Assembly: GCA_041920565.1 (NCBI GenBank)
Contig: JBHGXS010000053.1
Span: 62,001 to 126,000 of the forward strand
Reading direction: 5' to 3'
DNA: 64,000 nt
Source: JAGHKQ01 sp041920565
GTDB taxonomy: Bacteria; Bacillota; Bacilli; Bacillales; Bacillaceae_G
Shown here one piece after another: positions 53,075-61,662 of this stretch. Position 1 is the stretch's first letter. Each line of letters begins with the position of its first letter. The notes under the pieces were generated by a model. It had not been told where the DNA came from and searched no databases. It saw only the letters and a program-made list of their open reading frames with translations. The translations under genes were made by a program, and so were the position numbers.

Positions 53075-53245
53075 TTCAAAAAAACTTAGCACGGTTACCC
53101 GCGCTAAGTCCTTTTTTAGTTCCAGCATATCTAAGCTTCATACGGGATGTTCCTTTTTCTCCGCATGATTTCCAGTTAAATTGCACGAAAATGATAATAA
53201 TTGCACCAAATACAAAATACGCTTCAAAATAGTTGTCTCCATAAA
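53075..53245. repeat. AATTGCAC intergenic repeat, cluster G with hairpin edge
   Basis: Left edge ACTTAGCACGG and CCGCGCTAAGT hairpin then CCTTTTTTAGTTCC; then TTTTTCTCCGCATGATTTCC, the same entry as cluster E; two units AAATTGCACGAAAATGATAA and TAATTGCACCAAATACAAAA; exit ACGCTTCAAAATAGTTGTCT. Short array, full flanks. It lies between two minus-strand genes. Confidence 0.8.
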
Positions 53246-53256
53246 AAACCCCGCTG

Positions 53257-53766
53257 TTATACCGCGCCTTTCATAGGCGGCGCCTTTGCAGGAGCCGGTT
53301 TGCGGAACAAGGAATCGAATATCATTCCATCAATGCCCACTCTGCTCGCATTGCGGTCGGCATGCAATAAAAGCAGAGAAAGGGCAATCATTTGCGGGTT
53401 CACCCACACGGAGCCGCTGAACAAATAAGCAAAATTCATCACAAGTGCAAACCGAAGCGATACATGGGTAAAGCACCCTAACAACAATCCAAGCCCGACA
53501 AAAAACTCTCCGAGCGGAATGAGATGGTTCAAAATATCCACGTTCGGAAGCATCACATGCTTCAAAATAAAGGCCCACCAATCTTGCACAAGACGGTCTT
53601 GTGTATCTGCTTTTTTTAGTGCCTCCCGTAAAAATTTCGTCGTATCAAACGACTTGCCGGAAATCTTGTCCCATCCTTGAGTGATCCATACGAATGCAAG
53701 ATACAAGCGTACAACGGTTAAAACGATGGCCATTTTTTTATTTGTGCGCAAATACTCTGTAAACAA
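53257..53766 (-). CDS. DoxX family membrane protein
   Basis: 169 residues, TTG start at 53766 with AAGGAGAG well placed. Four membrane helices with VVRLYLAFVWITQGWDKI, IPLGEFFVGLGLLLGCFTHV and a Pro/Ala-rich basic tail. DoxX proteins occur in redox and thiosulfate contexts; no partner gene is here. Repeat cluster G abuts its 3' end, and the hairpin normally found after a gene is at the far side of the repeat. Confidence 0.85.
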   Translation of the reverse strand: MFTEYLRTNKKMAIVLTVVRLYLAFVWITQGWDKISGKSFDTTKFLREALKKADTQDRLVQDWWAFILKHVMLPNVDILNHLIPLGEFFVGLGLLLGCFTHVSLRFALVMNFAYLFSGSVWVNPQMIALSLLLLHADRNASRVGIDGMIFDSLFRKPAPAKAPPMKGAV

Positions 53767-53894
53767 ACTATACTCTCCTTCCCTCTATCACCATACCCCT
53801 ACATACCTTATCTAATGATAGAAAGAAGCACGAGTTAAGTCAATATTTTTAGAAAATTACATTAAATTGAAGAAATGTGTATTTTAAACAGATC

Positions 53895-54809
53895 TCACTG
53901 TAACTCCAGATGCTCCCGCAGCGTTTTCGATACAGCTTGCCGGGAAGCATCCGTTACAAAGTAATACCATCCCTTATTCACCAATTTCCCTTCTCCCTGC
54001 ATTTGCAGCTGTTCAAAATTTTCGCTTGCCCGTTGATAATTTTGATATATGTTATACATCTCCTCCGCGGTCAAGTTCGTCTTAATGTTCTTTTGGATAG
54101 CTTGTAAAATGTCGTCATAATGAGTAAGCGATGAAAAGGTTGCCCCTCGCTGGATTACAGCTTGAATGACTTGGCGCTGCCGCCGCTGCCTTCCGAAATC
54201 GCCATTCGGATCCTCTTTGCGCATGCGGGCATAACTCAATGCATCTTTTCCGTTCAAGTGAAGCAATCCTTTCGAAAAATGGGATCCTTCAAAGCTGAAT
54301 GCGAAAGGATTATCAACAGTTACACCCCCCACTGCGTCGACAATGTCCTGAAATCCTTCCATGTTGACTTGTATATAGTAATCGATCGGCACATCCAAAA
54401 ACTGTTCTGCCGTATCCATCGCCATTTGTACACCTCCATAGGCATAGGCATGATTGATTTTATCTTTTATGTTTTTTCCCGCGATTTGAGTATACGAATC
54501 ACGCGGAATGCTTAATACCTTAGTGGAGCTTTTATTGGGATTTACTGTTACAAGAAGAAGGGAATCGGAACGTCCCTTATCTTCTCCGCGCCCATCCACT
54601 CCAAGCAGCAAAATCGAAATGGGCTCTTGCCGCTTCACTTCAACCGACTTCGGACGTTTCCTAGAAAAATCTCTTTCAATTGGCTCATGAACAGAATGCA
54701 GCGTTTTATTCAACGATGTATACATATTATAGACATAGACGCCCGTTCCTCCGATTACGGTCAATAAAACAGCGGCAATCCAAATTAAAATTCGTCTTTT
54801 TTTTGTCAT
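53895..54809 (-). CDS. LCP family ligase, TagU/LytR-like
   Basis: 304 residues: short basic tail, one membrane helix (about 7-25), extracellular LCP domain with LLGVDGRGEDKGRSDSLLL, LSIPRDSYTQIAG, KINHAYAYGG, and YARMRKEDPNGDFGRQRRQ. Length and sequence resemble B. subtilis TagU (LytR). It should attach wall polymers to peptidoglycan, perhaps overlapping with the LCP protein at 4.5 kb. SD GGAGGAAC. A perfect 8-bp inverted repeat lies just upstream. Confidence 0.9.
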   Translation of the reverse strand: MTKKRRILIWIAAVLLTVIGGTGVYVYNMYTSLNKTLHSVHEPIERDFSRKRPKSVEVKRQEPISILLLGVDGRGEDKGRSDSLLLVTVNPNKSSTKVLSIPRDSYTQIAGKNIKDKINHAYAYGGVQMAMDTAEQFLDVPIDYYIQVNMEGFQDIVDAVGGVTVDNPFAFSFEGSHFSKGLLHLNGKDALSYARMRKEDPNGDFGRQRRQRQVIQAVIQRGATFSSLTHYDDILQAIQKNIKTNLTAEEMYNIYQNYQRASENFEQLQMQGEGKLVNKGWYYFVTDASRQAVSKTLREHLELQ

Positions 54810-54828
54810 TCCATTTGTTCCTCCACTT

Positions 54829-54848
54829 CCATACTACGAATAGTATGG
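54829..54848. promoter_or_regulatory. Perfect 8-bp inverted repeat upstream of the second LCP gene
   Basis: CCATACTA-CGAA-TAGTATGG, 20 bp before the LCP start codon on the minus strand. Could be an operator over the transcription start or a leader hairpin. Confidence 0.45.
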
Positions 54849-54998
54849 ACCAAAACAAAAGGATTATTGATTCATCAAACGTGTGATGAAAGTAAAATTT
54901 CTTAAAAAATTCTTACATAAATATTCATATTCTCTTAATATATTGGATAAAATTACCATGTTATAATGATGATGAACTTTTAATCACGGAGGGAATTT

Positions 54999-55454
54999 AT
55001 GAACTGTTATACAACTTATACAATTTCCGAAACGACGATTGCCCTTCTGCCGTATGCCGACATGGTATACCGCACAAAAATTTTGGATGAGAACGGCTGG
55101 TTTTATTCCACGAAAACAGGCTCCGAATTAATCAAAGAAAGTTGTGTCCGCGACGGAGCCACCTATTCGGGAAAAAGAGATGCCGTGAAGGCGTTATTTG
55201 CTTTTAAGCAGAACGTTCCCATTTTGATTGATAAGGAAAAACGGATTTGCGCCATTCCGTCCAAGTCTCCCGAACGCTGGGATTGTGAATGGTATTTCTA
55301 TTCTCATGTTACCGGTTGTGAAAAACAAAACAATGAAACTGTTTTACACTTTTATAACGGGATGCAGCTTCAGATTCGCTCCACCTATTACACCACGAAA
55401 CAGCAGCTCCATAAAGCCGCTCACATTATTGCTTATTTTTACATACAAAAATAA
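54999..55454 (+). CDS. comK: ComK family competence transcription factor
   Basis: 151 residues. Recognisable ComK features: YTISETTIALLPYADMVYRT at the N-terminus, LIKESCVRDGATYSGKRDAV (KESC...G..Y.G), APIAID-like VPILIDKEKRICAIPSKSPE and CEWYFYSHV. ComK activates DNA-uptake genes such as comFA by binding AT-boxes. SD GGAGGG; a -10-like TATAAT sits about 30 bp upstream of the start. Clear paired AT-boxes were not found in the upstream 150 bp. It faces a small sigma factor gene. Confidence 0.88.
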   Translation: MNCYTTYTISETTIALLPYADMVYRTKILDENGWFYSTKTGSELIKESCVRDGATYSGKRDAVKALFAFKQNVPILIDKEKRICAIPSKSPERWDCEWYFYSHVTGCEKQNNETVLHFYNGMQLQIRSTYYTTKQQLHKAAHIIAYFYIQK

Positions 55455-55459
55455 AAAGC

Positions 55460-55487
55460 CATCAGCGGGAAATTCTTCCCGCTGATG
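55460..55487 (-). terminator. Terminator of the sigma factor gene
   Basis: CATCAGCGGGAA pairs perfectly with TTCCCGCTGATG; on the minus strand GGCTTTTTATTTTTG follows. The plus side lacks a T-run, so comK may read through. Confidence 0.88.
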
Positions 55488-55509
55488 ATCATCTGATAAA
55501 CCGCATACA

Positions 55510-55989
55510 TTACTCCAGTTTCTTTTTGATTTTCGCAAGTCCTCCCCGGTATAAGGAGCGAACGGTATCATAGGTTACATTCATCTCTTTAGCAATATCC
55601 GCCAAACTCTTCCCGTAATAAAACCGCTGCAAAAAAACATTCTTCTGCCTTTCGTTAAGCCCTTCCAAATATGGTTCCAGCTCATCCTTCTCCATGCTCC
55701 CGCTCTCATCCGGAATAGTTTCGGCAATGATGGGATCTAAAAAAGTATGCTTATTCTCAAAGCGAGAATCCGAGCGCAGCTTTCCTAACAAATACCCGCG
55801 CACCGTATGCAGGGCATACGCAGAAAAACATCCTTTCCCTTCCTCAAATTTGTCATAAGCCTTCCAAAGTCCGATTAATCCGCACTGATAAAACTCTTCG
55901 TAATCCCGATAAATAGAGAGTTTCTTCATCTGATTTTTAATCATCTTATCATACAATAGAACAGCTTCCTCAAAAGTACCCGGTTTCAC
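55510..55989 (-). CDS. Small sigma-70 family factor (SigH/ComX-like)
   Basis: 159 residues with region 2 (about 10-85: YEEFYQCGLIGLWKAYDKFE, ALHTVRGYLLGKLR) and region 4 (about 105-159: LNERQKNVFLQRFYYGKSLA, DIAKEMNVTYDTVRSLYRGG). GTG start at 55989 with GGAAC weakly as SD. Length and order recall staphylococcal SigH and streptococcal ComX, which drive competence genes. No anti-sigma gene is adjacent. Convergent with comK. Its upstream region carries a perfect 17-bp palindrome. Confidence 0.85.
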   Translation of the reverse strand: MKPGTFEEAVLLYDKMIKNQMKKLSIYRDYEEFYQCGLIGLWKAYDKFEEGKGCFSAYALHTVRGYLLGKLRSDSRFENKHTFLDPIIAETIPDESGSMEKDELEPYLEGLNERQKNVFLQRFYYGKSLADIAKEMNVTYDTVRSLYRGGLAKIKKKLE

Positions 55990-56094
55990 GGCAAGTTCCT
56001 TTGGAAAAGCGCGCTTTTCATTTATTCCGCGGTACTTTTACAATAATGGCTTTTTTACATGCTCTCACTTGCCCAATTTTCGTATTTCCTTAAG

Positions 56095-56111
56095 GGAAAT
56101 TTCAAATTTCC
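56095..56111. promoter_or_regulatory. Palindrome upstream of the sigma factor gene
   Basis: GGAAATTTCAAATTTCC, preceded by TTTCCTTAAGG and followed by GGTTTCCTC, so the TTTCC/GGAAA element recurs within about 40 bp, 100 bp upstream of the start. The rest of 55.99-56.28 kb shows no gene; AT-rich ATTGG-like stretches occur near 56225. Confidence 0.45.
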
Positions 56112-56281
56112 ATAAGAGGTTTCCTCAAATTTATCCAAGGAGCATTTCATGTAACGGCATATTTGCAGAGCCGGCTCGATGAATAAGGAATTTGGATAAT
56201 TTTTTTATGAGTTTCGTGCAATCAACTATAAAATTGGCTTAAATTGAAAAAAAGAGACTCTGCAGCCTCTTCATTTCAATC

Positions 56282-56482
56282 TTATTTTGTTGCAATAAAA
56301 TAATCCGTTACATACTTGGCCCATACCTCGTGTCCCTTTTCATTCGGGAACCCGGCTTTTCTCGTTATATACTTCAAAATCTCCTCGGAATTGCCATCCG
56401 GCCAAGTTTCCCAGTGATTGAGATATATATAAGAGTGAGTGTTTGCATACGCTTGTAACGCTTTAGGATAGGGGATTTTCAT
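56282..56482 (-). pseudogene. C-terminal relic of an SGNH/GDSL hydrolase
   Basis: 66 codons encode YANTHSYIYLNHWETWPDG and GFPNEKGHEVWAKYVTDYF; the last stretch holds the family's block V (Asp/His region, here FPNEKGH). No SD, signal peptide or GDSL block is present, so only the last quarter remains. It directly follows the terminator of the amidase fusion gene. Confidence 0.55.
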
Positions 56483-56493
56483 ATTTTTGAAAT

Positions 56494-56530
56494 AAAAAAA
56501 GATGAGGCTTCTCTAAACCTCATCTTTTTA
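56494..56530 (-). terminator. Terminator of the GHL10-amidase gene
   Basis: AAAAGATGAGG pairs with CCTCATCTTTT around CTTCTCTAAA; T-run on the minus strand. Confidence 0.88.
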
Positions 56531-56533
56531 CGA

Positions 56534-59500
56534 TCAATCAAAATAATTGTATAAACCGTCGCGAAGTGCTTCGGCTAATTTTTGTTGATAACCTGGTGTA
56601 GCCAGGAATACTCTGTCGACAGGATTTGAAATAAACCCTAATTCTGCAAGGGCAGCCGGTCTTTCATTATTTCGAAGGACAGAGAGATCACCTGCTTTTA
56701 CACCTCTATCATTTGCTCCTGTCTTTTTAATCAATGCGTTTTGAATAGAAGTTGCCAAGTCTATACTGCTCTGTGCAGTGAACGATTGATGATATGTTTC
56801 GATACCTGAAGCAGGCGATCCTTCCCCGCCTGAGTTAAAATGCAAGCTGACAAAAGCATCTGCTTTCGCATCATTTGAGATTTGTGCACGCATTTTTAAT
56901 TCAGTAGCTAATCCATTGTTAGGCTCATTTGAATTGAAATAAAGATGTTTGTCTATAGCGCGCGTCATAATGACTGTCGCCCCTTGGGCTTCCAATAAAT
57001 CTCGAAGCTTTAACCCTACGCTTAAAGTCCAATCTTTTTCTTTATAGCCACCGCCCATAGCACCCGGCCAGTAACCGCCATGTCCTGGATCCACCACAAT
57101 CACTTTGCCGTGCAGAGGACTGATTAAAATGGTTGTAGAAGCAGATTGTACCTTTCCGTCCTTATCTGTAACACGAACGGTCATAGTATGATTCCCCTTC
57201 GTTAATGAAGAGGTATCAAGCGAATAAGTGAATCCGCTGTTTTGATTGTTGTACAATGGAAATACATTGGCAACATCCGCTCTTGATAAACCGTATTGCG
57301 CTTGTCCCTTCACTGCTCCGTCTACCAGTATCTCGACTTTTGAGACTCCGCTTTCCGCCAACGCCCAGCCCTTCACTGTTTGTACCTGGTCGACTGCCTG
57401 ATTTGGTGCAGGTTGGTCGATAGAAATGCGGATCGGCAATTTCACTACTTGTACATTGATTTCTGCGCTTTTCTTATCACCGCTAGTGGTAGTGATGGTC
57501 ACCGTAAGTTTATGCGTTCCCGCAGACAGGCTTTTTGTATTTAAAAAGTATTCAAAACCGCTGTTTTGATTGTTGTACTTCGGATATACTTTGTAGACAT
57601 CCGGACGAGACAGACCAAGCGTTGCTTGCCCTTGTAATACTCCATCTACAAATACTTCCGCTTTGGCAATGCCATCTTCTGCTAATGCCCATCCTTTGAC
57701 ACGATAATTGGAAGCTACCTGTGCATTATTAGCAGGCGTATCTACAGTCAGAAGGACCGGAAGCTCGCGAACAACATTTACTTTCCGATTGACCGTTTGA
57801 ACGTCTCCGCTTTTCGTTGTCGTACGAACAGTAATCGTGTGTGCGCCTTGCGTCAATGTCTTCGTATTTAACAAATACTCGTAACCGCTGTTTTTGTTGT
57901 TGTAATTCGGATATACTTTGTATACATCTTCACGAAGCAAGCCCAGTGTCGCTGCTCCCTTTAAAGTTCCGTCTACCAGAACCTCTACTTTGGCAACGCC
58001 ATCTTCCGCCAGTGCCCATCCTCTGACCTTCTGAGTGCCGCTTATTTGTGCATTCTCACTCGGATCATCGATAGTCGTCCTGATTGGAAGCTGACGAACT
58101 ACACTAATCTGGATTGTGCTTGTACTCTGCACCCCGTTGTTTGCGGTAGTGCGGATTCCCAAAGTATGAGACCCCTGCTTCAGCAGCTTCGTGTCCAATT
58201 TGTATTCAAATCCGCTGTTTTGGGTGTTATATTGCGGGAATACTTTATACACATCCAATCGCGAAAGGCCGTATTTTGCTGCTCCGATTGGCTTTCCGTC
58301 AATCAGAACTTCTACTTTGGCAACACCGGAATCTGCCAGTGCCCAGCCGCGTACAGTCGCAATGCCTTTTACTTGTGCATTTGCCGCCGGTTCATCAATA
58401 GTAGTTTTAATTGGTGCGATCGTTTTCACAAATACAGGCTGACTTTCATTATGAAGACGATCGACCGCAGTTACTGCATACACATACTCTTGATTTGCCG
58501 CTGCTGTTTTGTCAACATATGCAGTCCCTTGGCTTTTATGAACCGTACCCAACAGTTTTGTCGCATCGTTGATATCCTGTGTTTCACCTTGCTTAAATCG
58601 GTAAATGGCGTAATATGCCGCATCACTTGCTGCGTTCCATGACACAGACACGCCTTGGCTTGTCCTTTTGACAGCAACAGCCCCGGGTTTTGCAGGCGGC
58701 GTACTGTCTTTGGTCGGCGTCGTCGGAACTAAAGCCGGATACTTATACACATCGTTCTTTAAACGGTCTTTGATGCCAAGAACATTGCTCTGCAAGGAAC
58801 CGGCTCTAAAGTGCATGCCGCCTTGAATCCCATTCTCGCGATCGAACTTAATTTGATTAGGAATTTCTTCGTAGGCGTTTGTCCAGTCCTCCAAGGATGA
58901 ACTTGTACCGAGCTTATAATCAGCATGACCTATGTAAAGCTGAACATTCGTTCCTTTTACTTGCTCTTTCCACCACTGTGTCAGGACTTCATAAGGAGCG
59001 GCCTTATGCCCGAACTTCCAATAGATTTGCGGAGTGATATAATCGATCCAGTTCTGTTTGACCCATTTTACCGAATCTGCATATACCCGGTTATAGCTTT
59101 CCATCCCTGTTGTATACTGTCCGCTTCCATAAGGGATGTTTTTCCAAATGCCATTCGGACTGATGCCAAACTTCACATATGGCTTAGCCTTTTTAATACT
59201 GTCAGAGAGATCCTTGACGAACATATCAATATTGTTTCTTCGCCAGTCTCCGAGATTCGTAAAGCCGTTGTTGTACTGTGCAAAAGTTTGTGCATCATTA
59301 AAATCCGCTGCGTTTTTGATGTCCGGATAAAAATAGTCATCCAAATGCACAGCGTCAATGTCATACTTGTTTACAACTTCCAAAATGGTATCCTTAATGA
59401 AGGTTCTTACTTCCGGAATACCAGGGTTATAATACATTCCATTATTATAGTCAACCTTCCATTCCGGATGTTGTTTAGCGGGATTCGAATCTGCTAACGT

Positions 59501-59962
59501 ATTTACATCTGTGCTGGTAGAGGAAATACGAAACGGATTAAACCATGCGTGAAACTCCAAATTGCGTTTATGAGCTTCAGCAATCATAAATTGAAGCGGA
59601 TCGTAACCAGGGGATTGCCCTTGCTTTCCTGTTAAAAACTGTGACCAAGGTGCCTTAGTGGTAGGATATAAAGCATCCCCCATCGGCCTTACTTGCACAA
59701 TCACCGCGTTCATTCCCATTGCTTTCAAATCACCCAACAATGAGATAAATTCTGCCTTCTGTGCCGCCTGGTTATTTACGGATTTAGGCCAATCCATATT
59801 CCAAACCGTTGAAATCCAGGCCGCGCGAAGTTCTCGCTTCTTGTATACAGTCTGCATTTCCGCTTTGGCAACTTTCGCAGGCAAAACGGGAACTAGAATA
59901 CTAGACAACAAGAGACATAGAACGGCTGCCAGTTTCCCTATTCTGTTGTAAATCTTACTCAC
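56534..59962 (-). CDS. GHL10 glycosidase - four Ig-like repeats - N-acetylmuramoyl-L-alanine amidase
   Basis: 1142 residues from GTG 59962 (AGGAGGGG and AAAGG upstream). Signal peptide about 1-33; GHL10 barrel about 40-400 (ELRAAWISTVWNMDWP, DAVHLDDYFYP, FGISPNGIWK, YITPQIYW); fibronectin-like domain about 405-510; four repeats of about 106 residues from about 517, 627, 736 and 842 (GWALAxxGVxKxEVxxDG, YNxQNSGFxY); amidase_3 about 949-1142 with DPGHGG, SLHFNSGG and AELGFISN zinc/catalytic residues. The amidase removes stem peptides; GHL10 enzymes such as DigH cut the denuded glycan, so both steps are on one chain. Monocistronic. Confidence 0.92.
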   Translation of the reverse strand: MSKIYNRIGKLAAVLCLLLSSILVPVLPAKVAKAEMQTVYKKRELRAAWISTVWNMDWPKSVNNQAAQKAEFISLLGDLKAMGMNAVIVQVRPMGDALYPTTKAPWSQFLTGKQGQSPGYDPLQFMIAEAHKRNLEFHAWFNPFRISSTSTDVNTLADSNPAKQHPEWKVDYNNGMYYNPGIPEVRTFIKDTILEVVNKYDIDAVHLDDYFYPDIKNAADFNDAQTFAQYNNGFTNLGDWRRNNIDMFVKDLSDSIKKAKPYVKFGISPNGIWKNIPYGSGQYTTGMESYNRVYADSVKWVKQNWIDYITPQIYWKFGHKAAPYEVLTQWWKEQVKGTNVQLYIGHADYKLGTSSSLEDWTNAYEEIPNQIKFDRENGIQGGMHFRAGSLQSNVLGIKDRLKNDVYKYPALVPTTPTKDSTPPAKPGAVAVKRTSQGVSVSWNAASDAAYYAIYRFKQGETQDINDATKLLGTVHKSQGTAYVDKTAAANQEYVYAVTAVDRLHNESQPVFVKTIAPIKTTIDEPAANAQVKGIATVRGWALADSGVAKVEVLIDGKPIGAAKYGLSRLDVYKVFPQYNTQNSGFEYKLDTKLLKQGSHTLGIRTTANNGVQSTSTIQISVVRQLPIRTTIDDPSENAQISGTQKVRGWALAEDGVAKVEVLVDGTLKGAATLGLLREDVYKVYPNYNNKNSGYEYLLNTKTLTQGAHTITVRTTTKSGDVQTVNRKVNVVRELPVLLTVDTPANNAQVASNYRVKGWALAEDGIAKAEVFVDGVLQGQATLGLSRPDVYKVYPKYNNQNSGFEYFLNTKSLSAGTHKLTVTITTTSGDKKSAEINVQVVKLPIRISIDQPAPNQAVDQVQTVKGWALAESGVSKVEILVDGAVKGQAQYGLSRADVANVFPLYNNQNSGFTYSLDTSSLTKGNHTMTVRVTDKDGKVQSASTTILISPLHGKVIVVDPGHGGYWPGAMGGGYKEKDWTLSVGLKLRDLLEAQGATVIMTRAIDKHLYFNSNEPNNGLATELKMRAQISNDAKADAFVSLHFNSGGEGSPASGIETYHQSFTAQSSIDLATSIQNALIKKTGANDRGVKAGDLSVLRNNERPAALAELGFISNPVDRVFLATPGYQQKLAEALRDGLYNYFD

Positions 59963-60158
59963 CTGTCCTTTTCCCCTCCTAAAATTCGGTGACATTTGTT
60001 TTAAATCGACAAAAAAATCATATCATCGACCATAAAGTGTGTCTATATGAAAACAAAGATAAAACAAATTTTATTTCCAATTTTAAGAATTTTTATATGA
60101 GACTATTAAAATATAAAACTTAATCGATACAATTTATTGATCCGTTCCTGCTCAAATT

Positions 60159-60192
60159 AAAACCCCTGAGACAGAGACTCTTTCCAGGGGTT
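60159..60192 (-). terminator. Terminator after gtaB copy 2 / galE relic
   Basis: AACCCCTG pairs with CAGGGGTT around an imperfect inner helix; TTTTAATTT follows on the minus strand. Confidence 0.8.
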
Positions 60193-60201
60193 CGCTTGCA
60201 A

Positions 60202-60588
60202 TTATTTTTCTTGTCCGTATCCTTTTGGACGGGCTTGATGATGTTTTCTAGTGAAAACTGTGCTTTCCATCCAAGCTCATAAATTTTTTGCGAAGAAGCG
60301 ATAAGCTGGGCAGGATCCCCGGCTCTTCTCTCTGTGTATACAATCTTCGCTTGTTTTTCTGTTACCTTTTCGCATGTTTCAATAATTTCTTTAACTGAAA
60401 ATCCTTTTCCATTTCCTAAATTATACGTTTCATTTGTCTTTTCGCCCGAAAGCAAACTTTGCAAAGCAAGAATTTGGGCATTGGCCAAGTCTGTTACATG
60501 AATATAGCCATGAATACATGTTCCGTCATGCGTATCATCATCTGTACCAAATACAGAAATCGTGTCACATAGTCCTAATAAATGCTGC
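60202..60588 (-). pseudogene. galE (UDP-glucose 4-epimerase) C-terminal relic
   Basis: Minus strand encodes DTISVFGTDDDTHDGTCIHG, YIHVTDLANAQILALQSLL, TYNLGNGKGFSVKEIIETCE and AGDPAQLIASSQKIY, the last third of GalE. The N-terminal Rossmann half and catalytic YxxxK are gone. Near the end SLENIIK shifts frame; the true terminus RPKGYGQEK lies in another frame ending at 60202. It follows gtaB copy 2 by about 40 bp in the same direction, suggesting a former gtaB-galE operon. Confidence 0.82.
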
Positions 60589-60628
60589 TTTCATCGTAAG
60601 AATTAAAAGCATTCCTCATATTATGACT

Positions 60629-61513
60629 TTATTGCTTGACAGCATACATTTCCAATTTTGCTTTTAAGAAACGCAGTAAGTCTTCTCGCAATTCTTCTTG
60701 CTGCAATGCCCTCTCAATCGTTGTTTCAATAAAACCAAGCTTTTCTCCTACATCGTAACGCTTTCCTTCGAAGTCATAAGCAAATACTCGCTGAATTTCG
60801 TTTAACTTTTGAATGGCATCCGTTAATTGAACTTCTCCGCCTGCACCGATTTGCTGCTCTTCCAAGAACATAAAGATCTCCGGTGTCAAAATATAGCGCC
60901 CCATAATGGCCAAGTTAGAAGGAGCTGTTCCCGGAGCCGGCTTTTCTACGAATCGACGCACCTGATAGCGGCGTCCTTGCTGCTCCAGCGGATCGATGAT
61001 GCCGTAACGATGCGCTTCATTCTCCGCAACTGCCTGTACACCGATAACAGATGACAATGTTCTTTCATACTCATCCATCAATTGACGCAAGCACGGCTTT
61101 TCTGCTTGTACAATATCGTCGCCTAAAAGAACAGCAAACGGCTCATTTCCGATAAAGCTGCGCGCGCACCATACCGCATGTCCCAGCCCTTTTGGCTCTT
61201 TTTGACGAATATAGTGAATGTCAACCATCTTAGAAGATTCCTGAACCTTTTCCAGCAAATCAAACTTTTTCTTTTCCAACAAGTTTTGCTCCAATTCAAA
61301 TGCATGGTCAAAATGGTCTTCGATTGCGCGTTTTCCTTTTCCGGTTACGATGATAATATCTTCAATTCCCGATTCAATAGCTTCTTCTACGATATATTGA
61401 ATCGTCGGTTTATCGACAATCGGCAGCATTTCCTTTGGCATCGCTTTTGTCGCAGGGAGGAAACGGGTTCCTAACCCGGCTGCAGGGATAATCGCTTTTC
61501 GAACCTTCTTCAC
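60629..61513 (-). CDS. gtaB: UTP-glucose-1-phosphate uridylyltransferase (copy 2)
   Basis: 294 residues from GTG 61513 (SD GAGGAGA). Same motifs as copy 1: AAGLGTRFLPATKAMPKEML, VTGKGKRAIEDHFDHAFELE, LLGDDIV and GAGGEVQLTDAI. The two copies differ mainly at the C-terminus (copy 2 ends LKAKLEMYAVKQ). All active-site stretches are intact, so both should make UDP-glucose; a division of labour between polymers is possible. The 330-bp upstream region contains two inverted repeats and no other gene. Confidence 0.95.
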   Translation of the reverse strand: MKKVRKAIIPAAGLGTRFLPATKAMPKEMLPIVDKPTIQYIVEEAIESGIEDIIIVTGKGKRAIEDHFDHAFELEQNLLEKKKFDLLEKVQESSKMVDIHYIRQKEPKGLGHAVWCARSFIGNEPFAVLLGDDIVQAEKPCLRQLMDEYERTLSSVIGVQAVAENEAHRYGIIDPLEQQGRRYQVRRFVEKPAPGTAPSNLAIMGRYILTPEIFMFLEEQQIGAGGEVQLTDAIQKLNEIQRVFAYDFEGKRYDVGEKLGFIETTIERALQQEELREDLLRFLKAKLEMYAVKQ

Positions 61514-61612
61514 TGAAAGTCTCCTCTCTGTTTAGAACATGGTTTTACATGTAGTGTTTGTAAAAATGCATATAAATTTGCATTATAATAAAAAATTCAG
61601 GATTTCTTTTTT

Positions 61613-61662
61613 AGGCGCAGCACATAAATCACTTGTGATGCTATGTACATACACCAGCGCCT
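61613..61662. other. Nested inverted repeat upstream of gtaB copy 2
   Basis: AGGCGC (61613-61618) pairs with GCGCCT (61657-61662); inside, ACATA pairs with TATGT and ATCAC with GTGAT around TT. A second simple repeat, AATGCA-N8-TGCATT, lies at about 61565-61585. On the plus strand the outer stem is followed by TTTT. Could be a structured leader or an orphan terminator. Confidence 0.5.

Noticed and set aside
54849..54998. ComK AT-boxes upstream of comK, and likewise upstream of comFA
   Set aside because: I found no convincing AAAA-N5-TTTT pairs with proper spacing; AT-richness alone is not evidence.
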